Below are positions 44,287-53,046 of a stretch of DNA of 55,280 bases, in pieces (the stretch's first letter is position 1; each line of letters starts with the position of its first letter). The DNA is from Pacificitalea manganoxidans (GTDB lineage Bacteria; Pseudomonadota; Alphaproteobacteria; Rhodobacterales; Rhodobacteraceae). The stretch spans positions 1 through 55,280 of the forward strand of contig NZ_CP021408.1 in assembly GCF_002504165.1 (NCBI RefSeq), in the 5' to 3' direction. Position numbers and translations under genes: made by a program. The notes under the pieces were generated by a model. That model was not told the origin of the DNA, ran no database searches, and was given only the letters and a program-made list of their open reading frames with translations.

Positions 44287-44354
44287 GATGGCCCCCGGAC
44301 GGGGCCATCCTTGTCCAAAAAGAAAGGCGCGCGGTGGGAGCCGCGCGCCTTTTT
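44287..44354. terminator. double hairpin, bidirectional terminator between takP and dctM
   Basis: GATGGCCCC/GGGGCCATC (44287-44309) is followed by GGCGCGCGG/CCGCGCGCC (44326-44349). The second stem has A-rich sequence on the left (AAAAAGAAA) and TTTTT on the right, so it can stop transcription from both sides. Confidence 0.85.
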
Positions 44355-44377
44355 CATGCTCTGACCTGCGATCCGCG

Positions 44378-46369
44378 TCAGTTGAATGACGGCGGCTGCG
44401 ACAGGTCGATCCCGCCCGAAGGAGCCGGTGCAGGCTCAGGCTCAGGCTCAGGCTCGGGTGCCGGGCTGGCCGGGGCACTGCCCCCAGCACCGCCCCCGAA
44501 ATCGAGCGGCGGCAGGCCCATGCTGGGCTGGGCTGGTGCCGGAGCGCTGCCCGAACCGCCCGTGCCGTTCAGATCCAGCGGCGGCAGACCCATCGAAGGC
44601 TGGCTGCCCGAGGAACTGCCCGTGCCCGTGGCCCCCCCCGTCGCGTTGCCGGTGGACCCCGACGGCGCGCTGCCGGGACCGCCGAAATTCAGCGGCGGCA
44701 GGCCCAGAGAATTGCCCCCCGACTGGCTGCCCGATGTCCCGCCGGTCTGCGGGGTCGCGGAGGTCGCAGGCGCGCTTGCCGGCACCACGGGGCGGCGCGG
44801 CGTGTCCTGATAATGGGTCACCAGCGAAGGCACCCCGATCACCAGCAGGATCATCGCGAATTGCAGCGCGATATAGGGCAGCACCCCGCGATAGATCCGT
44901 GGCGTTCGGATCGCGGGCATGCGGCGGCCCGTGACCTCATCGGTCCAGTCCTGCGTCGGCACGACCGAGCGCAGGTAGAACAGCGAGAACCCGAAAGGCG
45001 GCGTCAGGAACGAGGTCTGCAGGTTGATGCCCAAGATCACCCCGAACCACACCAGATCGATGCCCAGCGTCTGCGCCACCGGCGCCAGCAGCGGCACGAG
45101 GATGAAGGCGATCTCGAAGAAATCGAGGAAACAGCCCAGGATGAACACCACCACCGTCACCACGATCAGGAAGCCGTATTCGCCGCCCGGCAGGCCCAGC
45201 AGCAGTTCTTCGAGCCAGACATTGCCATTGACCCCGTAGAAGGTCAGGCCGAACACCCGTGCGCCGATCAGGATGAACATCACGAAGGTCGACAGCATGG
45301 CGGTCGATTCCACCGCGCCGCGCAGGGTCGCGAAATCCAGCCGCCGCTTGGCGATGGCAAGGATCAGCGCGCCGACCGCGCCCATCGCGCCGCCCTCGGT
45401 GGGGGTGGCGATGCCAAGGAAGATCGTGCCCAGCACCAGAAAGATCAGCGCCAGCGGCGGGATCAGCACGATCACCACCTGCTCGGCCAGTTTCGACAGC
45501 ACCGTGAGCCCGAAGACCCGGTTGGCCACCGCCACCAGATAGGCCAGCACCACCGCCGTGGTGGCGGCGGCAACGAGCCGGTTGGTGGGCAGCATATCGG
45601 CATAGAGCGTGCGCGCGGAGATCACATAGACCGCCACGGCCAGCGCCATCACCACCACCAGCGACCAGATGCCATTGCCCAGCGTGCGATCCTCGATCGG
45701 CAGGGCGGGCACGGCCTTGGGGCGCAGGATCGACAGCACGAAGATATAGGCGCAATAGGCGCCGGTGATGATCAGCGCGGGCAGCAGCGCGCCTTTATAC
45801 ATATCGCCCACCGACACGCCGAGCTGGTCGGCCATGACGATCAGCACCAGCGACGGCGGCACGATCTGCGCCAGCGTGCCCGAGGCGGCGATGGTCCCGG
45901 TCGCGACCGAGGTGTCATAGCCGTAGCGCTGCATGATCGGCAGCGAAATCAGCCCCATCGCGATGACGGAGGCCGCGACGACGCCGGTGGTGGCGGCCAG
46001 CAGCGCCCCGACCAAAATCACCGCATAGGCCAGACCGCCGCGGATCGGGCCGAACAGCTGGCCGATCGTGTCGAGCAGATCCTCGGCCATGCCGGAGCGT
46101 TCGAGGATCAGCCCCATGAAGGTAAAGAACGGGATCGCCAACAAGGTGTCGTTGGACATGATCCCAAAGACCCGTTCGGGCTGCGCCCTGAGCAGGGGCC
46201 AGAACAGGTTGATCTCCGACGGCGCGATTTCCGACAAAGCGACGCCGATCACAAAGAAAAACAGCCCCCCCGCAGCCAGCGTCAGCGCCACCGGATAGCC
46301 CAGAAGCAGCATCCCCATCACGGAGATGAACATGATGGGCGCAAGGTTATGTGCGATCAGTTCAAGCAT
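44378..46369 (-). CDS. dctM: TRAP transporter large permease DctM with unusual C-terminal tail
   Basis: 663 residues; the start ATG 46369 overlaps the dctQ stop by 8 nt. Up to about residue 520 it is a normal 12-13-helix DctM (GMLLLGYPVALTLAAGG; PFFTFMGLILERSGMAEDLLDTIG; GPIRGGLAYAVILVGALLAATTGVVAASV; ATPTEGGAMGAVGAL; FLDFFEIAFILVPLLAPVA). It forms the sodium-coupled channel taking substrate from TakP. The last ~140 residues are Gly/Ser/Pro-rich and contain three copies of a GLPPL(N/D)(F/L) motif (SLGLPPLNF, SMGLPPLDL, SMGLPPLDF), then PEPEPEPEP. Such a tail is not part of the usual family; its function is unknown. Confidence 0.9.
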   Translation of the reverse strand: MLELIAHNLAPIMFISVMGMLLLGYPVALTLAAGGLFFFVIGVALSEIAPSEINLFWPLLRAQPERVFGIMSNDTLLAIPFFTFMGLILERSGMAEDLLDTIGQLFGPIRGGLAYAVILVGALLAATTGVVAASVIAMGLISLPIMQRYGYDTSVATGTIAASGTLAQIVPPSLVLIVMADQLGVSVGDMYKGALLPALIITGAYCAYIFVLSILRPKAVPALPIEDRTLGNGIWSLVVVMALAVAVYVISARTLYADMLPTNRLVAAATTAVVLAYLVAVANRVFGLTVLSKLAEQVVIVLIPPLALIFLVLGTIFLGIATPTEGGAMGAVGALILAIAKRRLDFATLRGAVESTAMLSTFVMFILIGARVFGLTFYGVNGNVWLEELLLGLPGGEYGFLIVVTVVVFILGCFLDFFEIAFILVPLLAPVAQTLGIDLVWFGVILGINLQTSFLTPPFGFSLFYLRSVVPTQDWTDEVTGRRMPAIRTPRIYRGVLPYIALQFAMILLVIGVPSLVTHYQDTPRRPVVPASAPATSATPQTGGTSGSQSGGNSLGLPPLNFGGPGSAPSGSTGNATGGATGTGSSSGSQPSMGLPPLDLNGTGGSGSAPAPAQPSMGLPPLDFGGGAGGSAPASPAPEPEPEPEPAPAPSGGIDLSQPPSFN

Positions 46370-46940
46370 TATGCGCGATCTCCCCGTCGGCGGCGGCAGC
46401 ACCGCCGGTATGGCCCGTATCCGCCGCCGGCATCGGCAGATGCCCGGTCAGATGGGCGACGCGCTTGATGATTTCAGACACCGTCTGGACGATCAGCACG
46501 ATGAACCCCAGCAGCACCAGCCCCTTGGCGGGCCAGAGGATCAGCCCCCCCGCATTGGACGAGCTTTCCCCGCTGGCCAGCGAGCGCATGAAGAACGGCC
46601 AGCTGAGCCATGTCATCAACAGCACGAAGGGCGCCAGAAACAGCACATGACAGATCAGATCGATCCAGGCCCGCGTGCGGGCGCGCAGATGGGCGGTCAC
46701 CACATCGATCCGCACATGCGCATTGCGCTGCAACGCCCATGCGGCGCAGAGCATGAACACCGCGCCGAACAGATACCATTGCAGTTCCAGCCATGAATTG
46801 GACGACATGTTGAACGCCTTGCGGATCACCGCGTTGCCGGCGCTGACAAGCACCGCAACCAGGATCAGCCAGGCCGCCGCCTGTCCCACCACGCGGGTCA
46901 CCGCATCAATGCCCCGCGAGAGGGCTAATAAAGCTCGCAT
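46362..46940 (-). CDS. dctQ: TRAP transporter small permease DctQ
   Basis: 192 residues with four hydrophobic segments (AAWLILVAVLVSAGNAVIRK; WYLFGAVFMLCAAWALQ; LICHVLFLAPFVLLMTWLSW; GLVLLGFIVLIVQTVSEIIK). WLELQWYLFGAVFMLCAAWALQRNAHVRIDV is the classic DctQ stretch. It pairs with DctM in the membrane. The last 30 residues are a soluble His/Gly/Ala tail. It is first in a two-gene operon, overlapping dctM. Confidence 0.9.
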   Translation of the reverse strand: MRALLALSRGIDAVTRVVGQAAAWLILVAVLVSAGNAVIRKAFNMSSNSWLELQWYLFGAVFMLCAAWALQRNAHVRIDVVTAHLRARTRAWIDLICHVLFLAPFVLLMTWLSWPFFMRSLASGESSSNAGGLILWPAKGLVLLGFIVLIVQTVSEIIKRVAHLTGHLPMPAADTGHTGGAAAADGEIAHNA

Positions 46941-47301
46941 TCGTCATCCTCCGGGGTCCAGCGACGGGCTTGCATGAAACAGCGGCGCGCCTTGCAAGAC
47001 AGGACGCCGGGTGCCGGTTTCCCTCTAGCACAGCCCATGTCAGGGAGCGAGGCCCGCAACGCGCCCCAAATGCCCGAATGACGCCGCGACGCAGGGGCCC
47101 TTGGCGGGGCTTTCAAGATGCCGTCGGAGGGGGGCGCGAGGCACCGGCGGAGGACAACATTAACCATTTTTTTACATAACTTCACTTATCGCCGATTTTC
47201 GCGCGCCCCTCCCGGCCCGCATCCCGCGCGCGCGCATTGCCACATCCGCCTGCGGCCCCCATATCCCAGCGACACGACCACACCGGCCCGGGGAAAGCGC
47301 C
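46941..47301. promoter_or_regulatory. divergent dctQ/htpX promoter region
   Basis: 361 bp without a gene. An AT-rich patch (47155-47195) contains ATTAACCATTTTTTTACATAA, about 110-145 bp before htpX; TTAACCAT equals a known CtrA half-site in alphaproteobacteria. GGGGAAAG just before ATG 47302 is the htpX ribosome binding site. Confidence 0.4.
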
Positions 47302-48288
47302 ATGGGATATTTCAAGACAGCCATGCTGATGGCCGCGATGACCGCGCTTTTCATGGGGCTGGGCTATCTGCTGGGCGGCAGCGGCGGCATGGTGATCGCG
47401 CTGGTCATGGCTGCGGCGATGAACGTGTTCACCTGGTGGAATTCCGACCGCATGGTGCTGCGCATGCATCAGGCCCGGCCCGTGACGGCGGGCGATCGCT
47501 CCGGCCTGACCGAAATGGTCGCCGATCTGGCCCGCCGCGCCAATCTGCCGATGCCCGCGGTCTATCTGATCGACACCCCGCAGCCCAATGCCTTTGCCAC
47601 CGGGCGCAATCCGGCCAATGCCGCCGTCGCCGTGACACGCGGCCTGATGGACAGCCTCGACCGGGATGAACTGGCCGGGGTCATCGCCCATGAACTGGCC
47701 CATATCCGCAACCATGACACCGCGATCATGACCGTCACCGCGACCTTTGCCGGGGCGATCTCGCTTCTGGCGAATTTCGCGCTGTTCTTTGGCGGGCGGC
47801 GGGAGAATGGGCTGGGCATCATCGGCACGGTGGCGATGATGATCCTCGCGCCCCTTGCCGCCGCGCTGGTGCAGATGGCGATCTCGCGCACCCGCGAATA
47901 TGCCGCCGACCGGGCCGGGGCGGAGATCAGCGGCAATCCCCTTGCGCTGGCCTCCGCGCTGGAACGGATCGCCATGGGTGCGGCGCGGATCGACAATGAC
48001 GTGGCCGAGCGTAACCCCGCCACCGCGCATATGTTCATCATCAATCCGCTGCATGCGCATAAGCGCGACGCGCTGTTCGCGACCCATCCGGCGACCGAAA
48101 ACCGGATCGCCGCCCTGCGGCAGATGGCGCAGGACATGCCGCGCCCGACCCCGCGCCCGAGCTCAGGCCCCACCCCGAACCCTGCGCGTCCTGCCCCGGC
48201 CCCGGCCTCCGCAGCCGCCCCTTGGGGGCAGGCTCCCCGCAAGGACCGTTCCCGCAAAGACCGGAGCCCGCGCGGGCCGTGGGGCTGA
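47302..48288 (+). CDS. htpX: M48-family membrane zinc protease HtpX
   Basis: 328 residues. Two N-terminal membrane segments ([40 protein letters not shown]) precede the conserved [21 protein letters not shown] and the zinc site [10 protein letters not shown] (HExxH at 130-134). A third zinc ligand lies in [19 protein letters not shown], and two more hydrophobic segments lie between. HtpX degrades misfolded inner-membrane proteins. The ~45-residue Pro/Arg-rich basic tail is longer than usual. It converges with rmlA with only 9 bp between stops. A link to envelope stress from surface-protein secretion is inference. Confidence 0.93.
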   Translation: MGYFKTAMLMAAMTALFMGLGYLLGGSGGMVIALVMAAAMNVFTWWNSDRMVLRMHQARPVTAGDRSGLTEMVADLARRANLPMPAVYLIDTPQPNAFATGRNPANAAVAVTRGLMDSLDRDELAGVIAHELAHIRNHDTAIMTVTATFAGAISLLANFALFFGGRRENGLGIIGTVAMMILAPLAAALVQMAISRTREYAADRAGAEISGNPLALASALERIAMGAARIDNDVAERNPATAHMFIINPLHAHKRDALFATHPATENRIAALRQMAQDMPRPTPRPSSGPTPNPARPAPAPASAAAPWGQAPRKDRSRKDRSPRGPWG

Positions 48289-48297
48289 ACTGCGGCG

Positions 48298-49176
48298 TCA
48301 GTGCTCCAGCGTGAGCCCCGCCAGATAGGCGCCATAGCCGTTCTTGCAGAATTGCTGCGCCTGCCCGTCCAACTGGTTGCGGCTGGTCCAGCCCATCTCA
48401 AAGGCGACCTCATCGGGGGAGCCCACCTGCTGGCCCTGCCGTTCGGTCAGGGTGCGCACGAAATTGCCCGCATCCAGCAATGAGCCGTGGGTGCCGGTAT
48501 CGAGCCACGCATAGCCGCGCCCCATTTTCTGCACCGAAAGCAGATCATCCTGCAGGTAGCTTTCCAACAGGCTCGTGATTTCAAGCTCGCCCCGCGCCGA
48601 AGGCCGCACCCGTTTCGCCCGTGCAGGCGCGCTGCCATCCAGAAAATACAGCCCCGTCACGGCATAGTTCGAGGGGGGGATGGCGGGCTTTTCGATGATC
48701 GCGCGCGCCCGGCCCGCCGCGTCGAAATCCACCACGCCATAGCGTTCGGGATCGGCCACCCGGTAGCCGAACACCGTGGCCCCCTGCGGCGCGCGGGCCG
48801 CTGCCTGCAACAGGTCCGGCAGGCCATGCCCAAAGAAGATGTTGTCGCCCAGCACCATCGCCGAGGGCGCGCCATTCAAAAACGCCTCCCCCAGAATGAA
48901 CGCCTGCGCCAGCCCTTCGGGCTTGGGCTGCACGATATAGCGCAATGACACCCCCCATTGGCTGCCATCGCCCAGCGTGCGCTGGAACTGGTCCTGATCG
49001 TGGGGCGTGGTGATGATCGCGATGTCGCGGATGCCCGCCAGCATCAGCACGGTCAGCGGATAGTAGATCATCGGCTTATCGTAGATCGGCAGCAGCTGCT
49101 TCGACACGCCCATGGTGATCGGATAAAGCCGGGTGCCGGAGCCGCCAGCCAGAATGATGCCCTTGCGATTGGTCAT
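48298..49176 (-). CDS. rmlA: glucose-1-phosphate thymidylyltransferase
   Basis: 292 residues, the normal length. It makes dTDP-glucose from dTTP and glucose-1-P. Signature LAGGSGTRLYPITMGVSKQLLPIYDKPMIYYPL, then TTPHDQDQFQRTLGDGSQWG, LGDNIFFGHGL, IEKPAIPPSNYAVTGLYF and YAWLDTGTHGSLLDA are nearly invariant in RmlA. It is last in the rmlCBDA operon and overlaps rmlD by 4 nt (ATGA). Confidence 0.96.
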   Translation of the reverse strand: MTNRKGIILAGGSGTRLYPITMGVSKQLLPIYDKPMIYYPLTVLMLAGIRDIAIITTPHDQDQFQRTLGDGSQWGVSLRYIVQPKPEGLAQAFILGEAFLNGAPSAMVLGDNIFFGHGLPDLLQAAARAPQGATVFGYRVADPERYGVVDFDAAGRARAIIEKPAIPPSNYAVTGLYFLDGSAPARAKRVRPSARGELEITSLLESYLQDDLLSVQKMGRGYAWLDTGTHGSLLDAGNFVRTLTERQGQQVGSPDEVAFEMGWTSRNQLDGQAQQFCKNGYGAYLAGLTLEH

Positions 49177-50087
49177 GTCAGCGCTCCTGTGGGTAGGTCG
49201 AGTTCGGCCAGAAGCGGCGTCAGATCGCGCCGCCATTCGGGCCGGGACAGGCCAAAGACCTGCGTCGTCCGGCTGCAATCGAGCCGCGAATTGAGAGGCC
49301 GCGCGGCAGGGGTGGGATAGGCGGCGCTGGGGATGTCCTCGACCGTGACCTGCCGCCCCGCCGCCGCAAAGATCGCGCGGGCAAACCCCGCCCAGCTGAC
49401 CTCCGGCGTGCCGCTGAAATGATAGAGGCCCGCAGCGCTTGGATCGCGCGCCAAATGCCCGGCAATGTCGAGACAGGCCGCCGCGATCGCCCGCGCCGGG
49501 GTCGGCCCGCCGATCTGATCGGCGACGACGCGGATATGGTCGCGCTGCTCCGACAGGCGCAGCATGGTCTTTACGAAATTCGCGCCATGGGCCGAAAACA
49601 CCCATGAGCTGCGCAAAATGGCGTAGCGCCCCGGCCCCGCGCCGGTCTTCCGCGCCGTGTCCATGATCTCCTGCACGGCCACCTCTCCTGCCCGTTTCGA
49701 GCGGCCATAGACCCCCAGCGGCGCGGTCGGATCGCCGGGGGCGAATGGCGCGTGCCCGGCCCCGTCGAAAACGTAATCGGTCGAGATATGGACAAAGGGA
49801 ATGTCGCGCGCGGCGCAGGCGCGGGCCATGACGGCGGGGGCTTCCGCATTGAGGCGGATGGCTTGGGGGGCCTCCGCCTCGGCCCTGTCCACGCCGGTAT
49901 AGGCGGCGGCATTGATCACCGCGCAGGGGGCATGGGCCCGGATCGCCGCCGCGCAGGCCCCGGGCTCCATCAGATCGGCGCGCGCGCGTCCCAGCGCCAC
50001 CACCGGCACCGGCGGGGTCCGCTGCGCCGCCAGCCGCCGCAGCTCCGTCGCGACCTGCCCCGAATGACCAAAGACGAGCACCGTCAT
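49173..50087 (-). CDS. rmlD: dTDP-4-dehydrorhamnose reductase
   Basis: 304 residues from ATG 50087, which overlaps the rmlB stop. It reduces dTDP-4-keto-rhamnose to dTDP-L-rhamnose with NAD(P)H. Motifs: [18 protein letters not shown] (GxxGQ nucleotide site), [35 protein letters not shown] (Tyr-x3-Lys), [20 protein letters not shown] and [10 protein letters not shown]. This gives the final activated sugar for the exopolysaccharide. Confidence 0.95.
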   Translation of the reverse strand: MTVLVFGHSGQVATELRRLAAQRTPPVPVVALGRARADLMEPGACAAAIRAHAPCAVINAAAYTGVDRAEAEAPQAIRLNAEAPAVMARACAARDIPFVHISTDYVFDGAGHAPFAPGDPTAPLGVYGRSKRAGEVAVQEIMDTARKTGAGPGRYAILRSSWVFSAHGANFVKTMLRLSEQRDHIRVVADQIGGPTPARAIAAACLDIAGHLARDPSAAGLYHFSGTPEVSWAGFARAIFAAAGRQVTVEDIPSAAYPTPAARPLNSRLDCSRTTQVFGLSRPEWRRDLTPLLAELDLPTGALT

Positions 50088-51277
50088 GCCGCGCCCCGCC
50101 CCTGTGCGGAGGAGGCGGCTTGCGGCCCATTCCGGTCCGCGTTCCACGCCCTGCCCCTGCCCCTCTCCATGCCACTGCCAGTGTCTACCGCCCCGCCCGG
50201 CTCCGGACCGCGATCTGCCTCCGGACGCGGTCCCGCCGGTTCCGTGCCTAGCCGCCGCCCCACCCCCTGACGGCTCAGAAGCGGCCGCCACCATGCGTCA
50301 TTGTCGAGATACCAGCGCACCGTGCGCTCCAGCCCCTCCTCCACCGTGACGGAGGGCCGCCAGCCCAGTTCGGCGCGGATGCGGGCCGGATCGATAGCAT
50401 AGCGCGCATCATGGCCGGGCCGGTCGGCCACAAAGCGGATCAGCGCGGCATGGGGCCCCTCCGCCCGCGGGCGCAGCCGGTCGAGAATGGCGCAGATGCT
50501 GTGCACCAGATCCAGATTGCTGCGCTCGTTCTCGCCGCCGATGGCATAGCTGCGCCCGTTCACCCCCGCCTGCGCCACCCGCAGCAGCGCGTCGGCGTGA
50601 TCCTCCACATAGAGCCAATCGCGTATGTTAGAGCCGTTTCCGTAGATCGGGATCTCCCGCCCGGCCAGCGCGTTCAGGATCACCACCGGGATCAGCTTCT
50701 CGGGGAAATGATAGGGGCCGTAATTGTTGGAGCAGTTCGACAGCACCACCGGCAGGCCATAGGTTTCGTGCCACGCGCGCACCAGATGATCCGACGCCGC
50801 CTTCGAGGCCGAATAGGGCGAGCGCGGGTCATAGGGGCTGTCTTCGGTGAAGTGCCCCTCGGGGCCGAGCGTGCCGAACACCTCGTCGGTGGAGATATGG
50901 TGAAACCGGAACCCTGCGGGCCGTCCCGCGCGGGTCCAATAGGCGCGCGCGGCCTCCAGCAGCACATAGGTGCCGGTGATATTGGTTTCGATAAAGGCCC
51001 CCGGCCCGTCGATCGAGCGGTCCACATGGCTTTCGGCGGCCAGATGCATGACGATATCGGGCCGATGGCTGGCAAGAACCCGCGCCACCGCCTGCCCGTC
51101 GCAGATATTGGCATGTTCGAACGCATAGGCCGGGCTGTCCGCGACCGGGGCAAGGCTGGCGAGACAGGCGGCATAGGTCAGCGCGTCGAGATTGACCACC
51201 TCATGCCCCTGCGCGATGGCCTGACGCACCACCGCCGATCCGATGAACCCGGCCCCGCCGGTGACCAGCAGCTTCAT
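50084..51277 (-). CDS. rmlB: dTDP-glucose 4,6-dehydratase
   Basis: 397 residues from ATG 51277. Motifs: [57 protein letters not shown] (Tyr-x3-Lys), [36 protein letters not shown] and [12 protein letters not shown]. Typical RmlB has about 340-360 residues; this has some 50 extra C-terminal residues rich in Gly, Arg, Pro and Glu with no family match. It overlaps rmlC and rmlD by 4 nt each. Confidence 0.95.
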   Translation of the reverse strand: MKLLVTGGAGFIGSAVVRQAIAQGHEVVNLDALTYAACLASLAPVADSPAYAFEHANICDGQAVARVLASHRPDIVMHLAAESHVDRSIDGPGAFIETNITGTYVLLEAARAYWTRAGRPAGFRFHHISTDEVFGTLGPEGHFTEDSPYDPRSPYSASKAASDHLVRAWHETYGLPVVLSNCSNNYGPYHFPEKLIPVVILNALAGREIPIYGNGSNIRDWLYVEDHADALLRVAQAGVNGRSYAIGGENERSNLDLVHSICAILDRLRPRAEGPHAALIRFVADRPGHDARYAIDPARIRAELGWRPSVTVEEGLERTVRWYLDNDAWWRPLLSRQGVGRRLGTEPAGPRPEADRGPEPGGAVDTGSGMERGRGRAWNADRNGPQAASSAQGRGAA

Positions 51278-51861
51278 TGCGCGACCTCCACCCGCCGGGG
51301 ATCTTGCGCCTGACGGGCCACGAAGGGGCTGGTGAACTCCGCCAGACCGGGGGCATCCGCGTCCTTCTGCGACAGCAGCGGCGGGCTCTCCAGCCCCCAG
51401 TCGATGCCGCAACTGTCCCACCGCAGCGCACCATCGACCTCGGGGGCGTAATGGGCGGAGCATTTATAGATGATTTCGGTTTCGGGGGCGCGGGTGACGA
51501 ACCCGTGGGCAAAGCCTTCGGGGATCAGCAATTGCCGTCCATTGGCATGGCTCAGCTCCACCCCGGTCCACTGACCATAGGTCGGGCTGCCGCGGCGGAT
51601 ATCGACCGCCACATCGAACAGCCGCCCGCGCCCGCAGCGCACCAGCTTGGCCTGGGCATGGGGCGGTGCCTGAAAATGCAGCCCCCGCACCGTGCCGACC
51701 CGCTCCGACAGGGAATGGTTGTCCTGCACGAACTCCGTCGTGATGCCATGCCCGGCCAGCGTGCGGCGGTTCCAGCTTTCTGAAAAGAACCCCCGCGCAT
51801 CGCCGAAACGCGCAGGCGTCAGCAGCAACACGCCGGGCAAGGATGTCTGTTCTACGATCAT
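51274..51861 (-). CDS. rmlC: dTDP-4-dehydrorhamnose 3,5-epimerase
   Basis: 195 residues from ATG 51861. Cupin-fold epimerase motifs: [43 protein letters not shown] (catalytic His in RGLHFQ), [40 protein letters not shown] and [18 protein letters not shown]. It is the first gene of the rmlCBDA operon. A frame reaching 52095 upstream is unsupported. Confidence 0.95.
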   Translation of the reverse strand: MIVEQTSLPGVLLLTPARFGDARGFFSESWNRRTLAGHGITTEFVQDNHSLSERVGTVRGLHFQAPPHAQAKLVRCGRGRLFDVAVDIRRGSPTYGQWTGVELSHANGRQLLIPEGFAHGFVTRAPETEIIYKCSAHYAPEVDGALRWDSCGIDWGLESPPLLSQKDADAPGLAEFTSPFVARQAQDPRRVEVAQ

Positions 51862-52322
51862 GCGTCTGCGCCCCTGACCCCTTTGGCCCGCGACCCGGCG
51901 AATGCGGGTCGGTCTCATGACCTGTTCCGGCCCCGCCCGGATGGTGCAGGGACCGGGACCGAACGCGACCCTTCCCGCGCCCCGCGGATCGCGGACGAAA
52001 AGCGCCGCCGGTGAACAGCAGGCCCCCCAGCCTGACCCGGAAGGTATTGAAATATGGTGAATGAAAGTTAACCCCGGCGCAGTCGGGAAAGGCACTCACG
52101 CGATTGCGGGCGCGTGCCCCGCCCTGCATCCCGCCAAGACCTCGTCATTATAACGCTTGGGAAGGCGAGTTTCCGCGCATCGTAAGAATTTTTTATGACA
52201 CGCGCGTCATTCTGGCTATCTCCAGAGGCTCCACCTCCCCCGTTTCGGGGAGTTCCATCTTGCCCTTGCCGGTCCAAGCAGGCATTACCGAAGCACGGCG
52301 TAGTTGGGGGTGAAGGGTCAAT
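51862..52322. promoter_or_regulatory. divergent region between rmlC and the sugar transferase gene
   Basis: 461 bp without a gene. An AT-rich patch near 52045-52075 with AAGTTAACCCC likely holds the rml promoter. A second patch (52140-52215) contains GAATTTTTTATGACAC and the inverted repeat ATGAC/GTCAT (52194-52209), a likely operator for the plus-strand operon. AAGGG before 52323 is the ribosome binding site. Confidence 0.45.
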
Positions 52323-52985
52323 ATGTTCGATTATAGCAGCATCGCGCTTTCTTACGATTCTGACCCGACCGGAGCCGATTCATTATTGCCTGAGAATCGT
52401 GCAGTTTATTTCCGGCTGAAGCGGGTGCTCGATATCCTGTGCGCTTTGGTTTTCCTGCCCGTGATGATTGTCATAGGCATTGTGCTTTTGGCATTGAATC
52501 CATTCTTTAATCAGGGTCCGCTTTTATACGTGCAGAAACGAATGGGCCGGAATTGCCGGGCGTTTCCCGCCATCAAGTTTCGCACCATGCGCACCGCCAC
52601 CCAGATCGTGCGCGGGGCCGATGATCCGCTGGAGGTGCATCGCATCACCCGGCTGGGATGGCTGCTGCGCAAGACCCGGCTCGATGAATTGCCGCAGATC
52701 CTCAACGTGCTGCGCGGCGATATGAGCATGATCGGCCCGCGTCCCGATTATTTCCACCATGCGCGCCGCTATGCCCGCGTGATCCCCGGCTATCGGGCGC
52801 GGCATCTGGTGCGGCCGGGCATCAGCGGGCTGGCACAGGTGGAACTGGGCTATGCCGCGGGCATCGACGCGACCGCGGCCAAGGTGGCGGCGGATCTGCA
52901 TTACATCCGCCATGCGGGCTATCGTCTCGATACGCTTATCTTCTGGCGCACTCTTGTCACGGTTGTGACCGGCCGAGGCACCTGA
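52323..52985 (+). CDS. polyprenyl-phosphate sugar-1-phosphate transferase (initiating enzyme)
   Basis: 220 residues. It starts with a soluble ~30-residue head, then one hydrophobic segment (VLDILCALVFLPVMIVIGIVLLALN). The bacterial sugar transferase core follows: GPLLYVQKRMGRNCRAFPAIKFRTM, LGWLLRKTRLDELPQILNVLRGDMSMIGPRPDYF and VRPGISGLAQVELGY. These enzymes move a sugar phosphate from a nucleotide sugar to undecaprenyl phosphate and so start the repeat unit. The short monotopic form with one re-entrant helix fits. It is 62 bp before the Wzc-like gene and likely co-transcribed. The donor sugar cannot be told from sequence. Confidence 0.92.
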   Translation: MFDYSSIALSYDSDPTGADSLLPENRAVYFRLKRVLDILCALVFLPVMIVIGIVLLALNPFFNQGPLLYVQKRMGRNCRAFPAIKFRTMRTATQIVRGADDPLEVHRITRLGWLLRKTRLDELPQILNVLRGDMSMIGPRPDYFHHARRYARVIPGYRARHLVRPGISGLAQVELGYAAGIDATAAKVAADLHYIRHAGYRLDTLIFWRTLVTVVTGRGT

Positions 52986-53046
52986 ACTGCCGGGCATCTC
53001 GTTGTCGCCCTTGGCGGCATATGCGAAGTAAGCCCTGATCGAATAC

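Noticed and set aside
44813-46468. 551-residue plus-strand open frame rich in His, Gln and Asp
   Set aside because: Shadow of dctM; His/Gln-rich product is typical of the reverse of membrane-helix codons.
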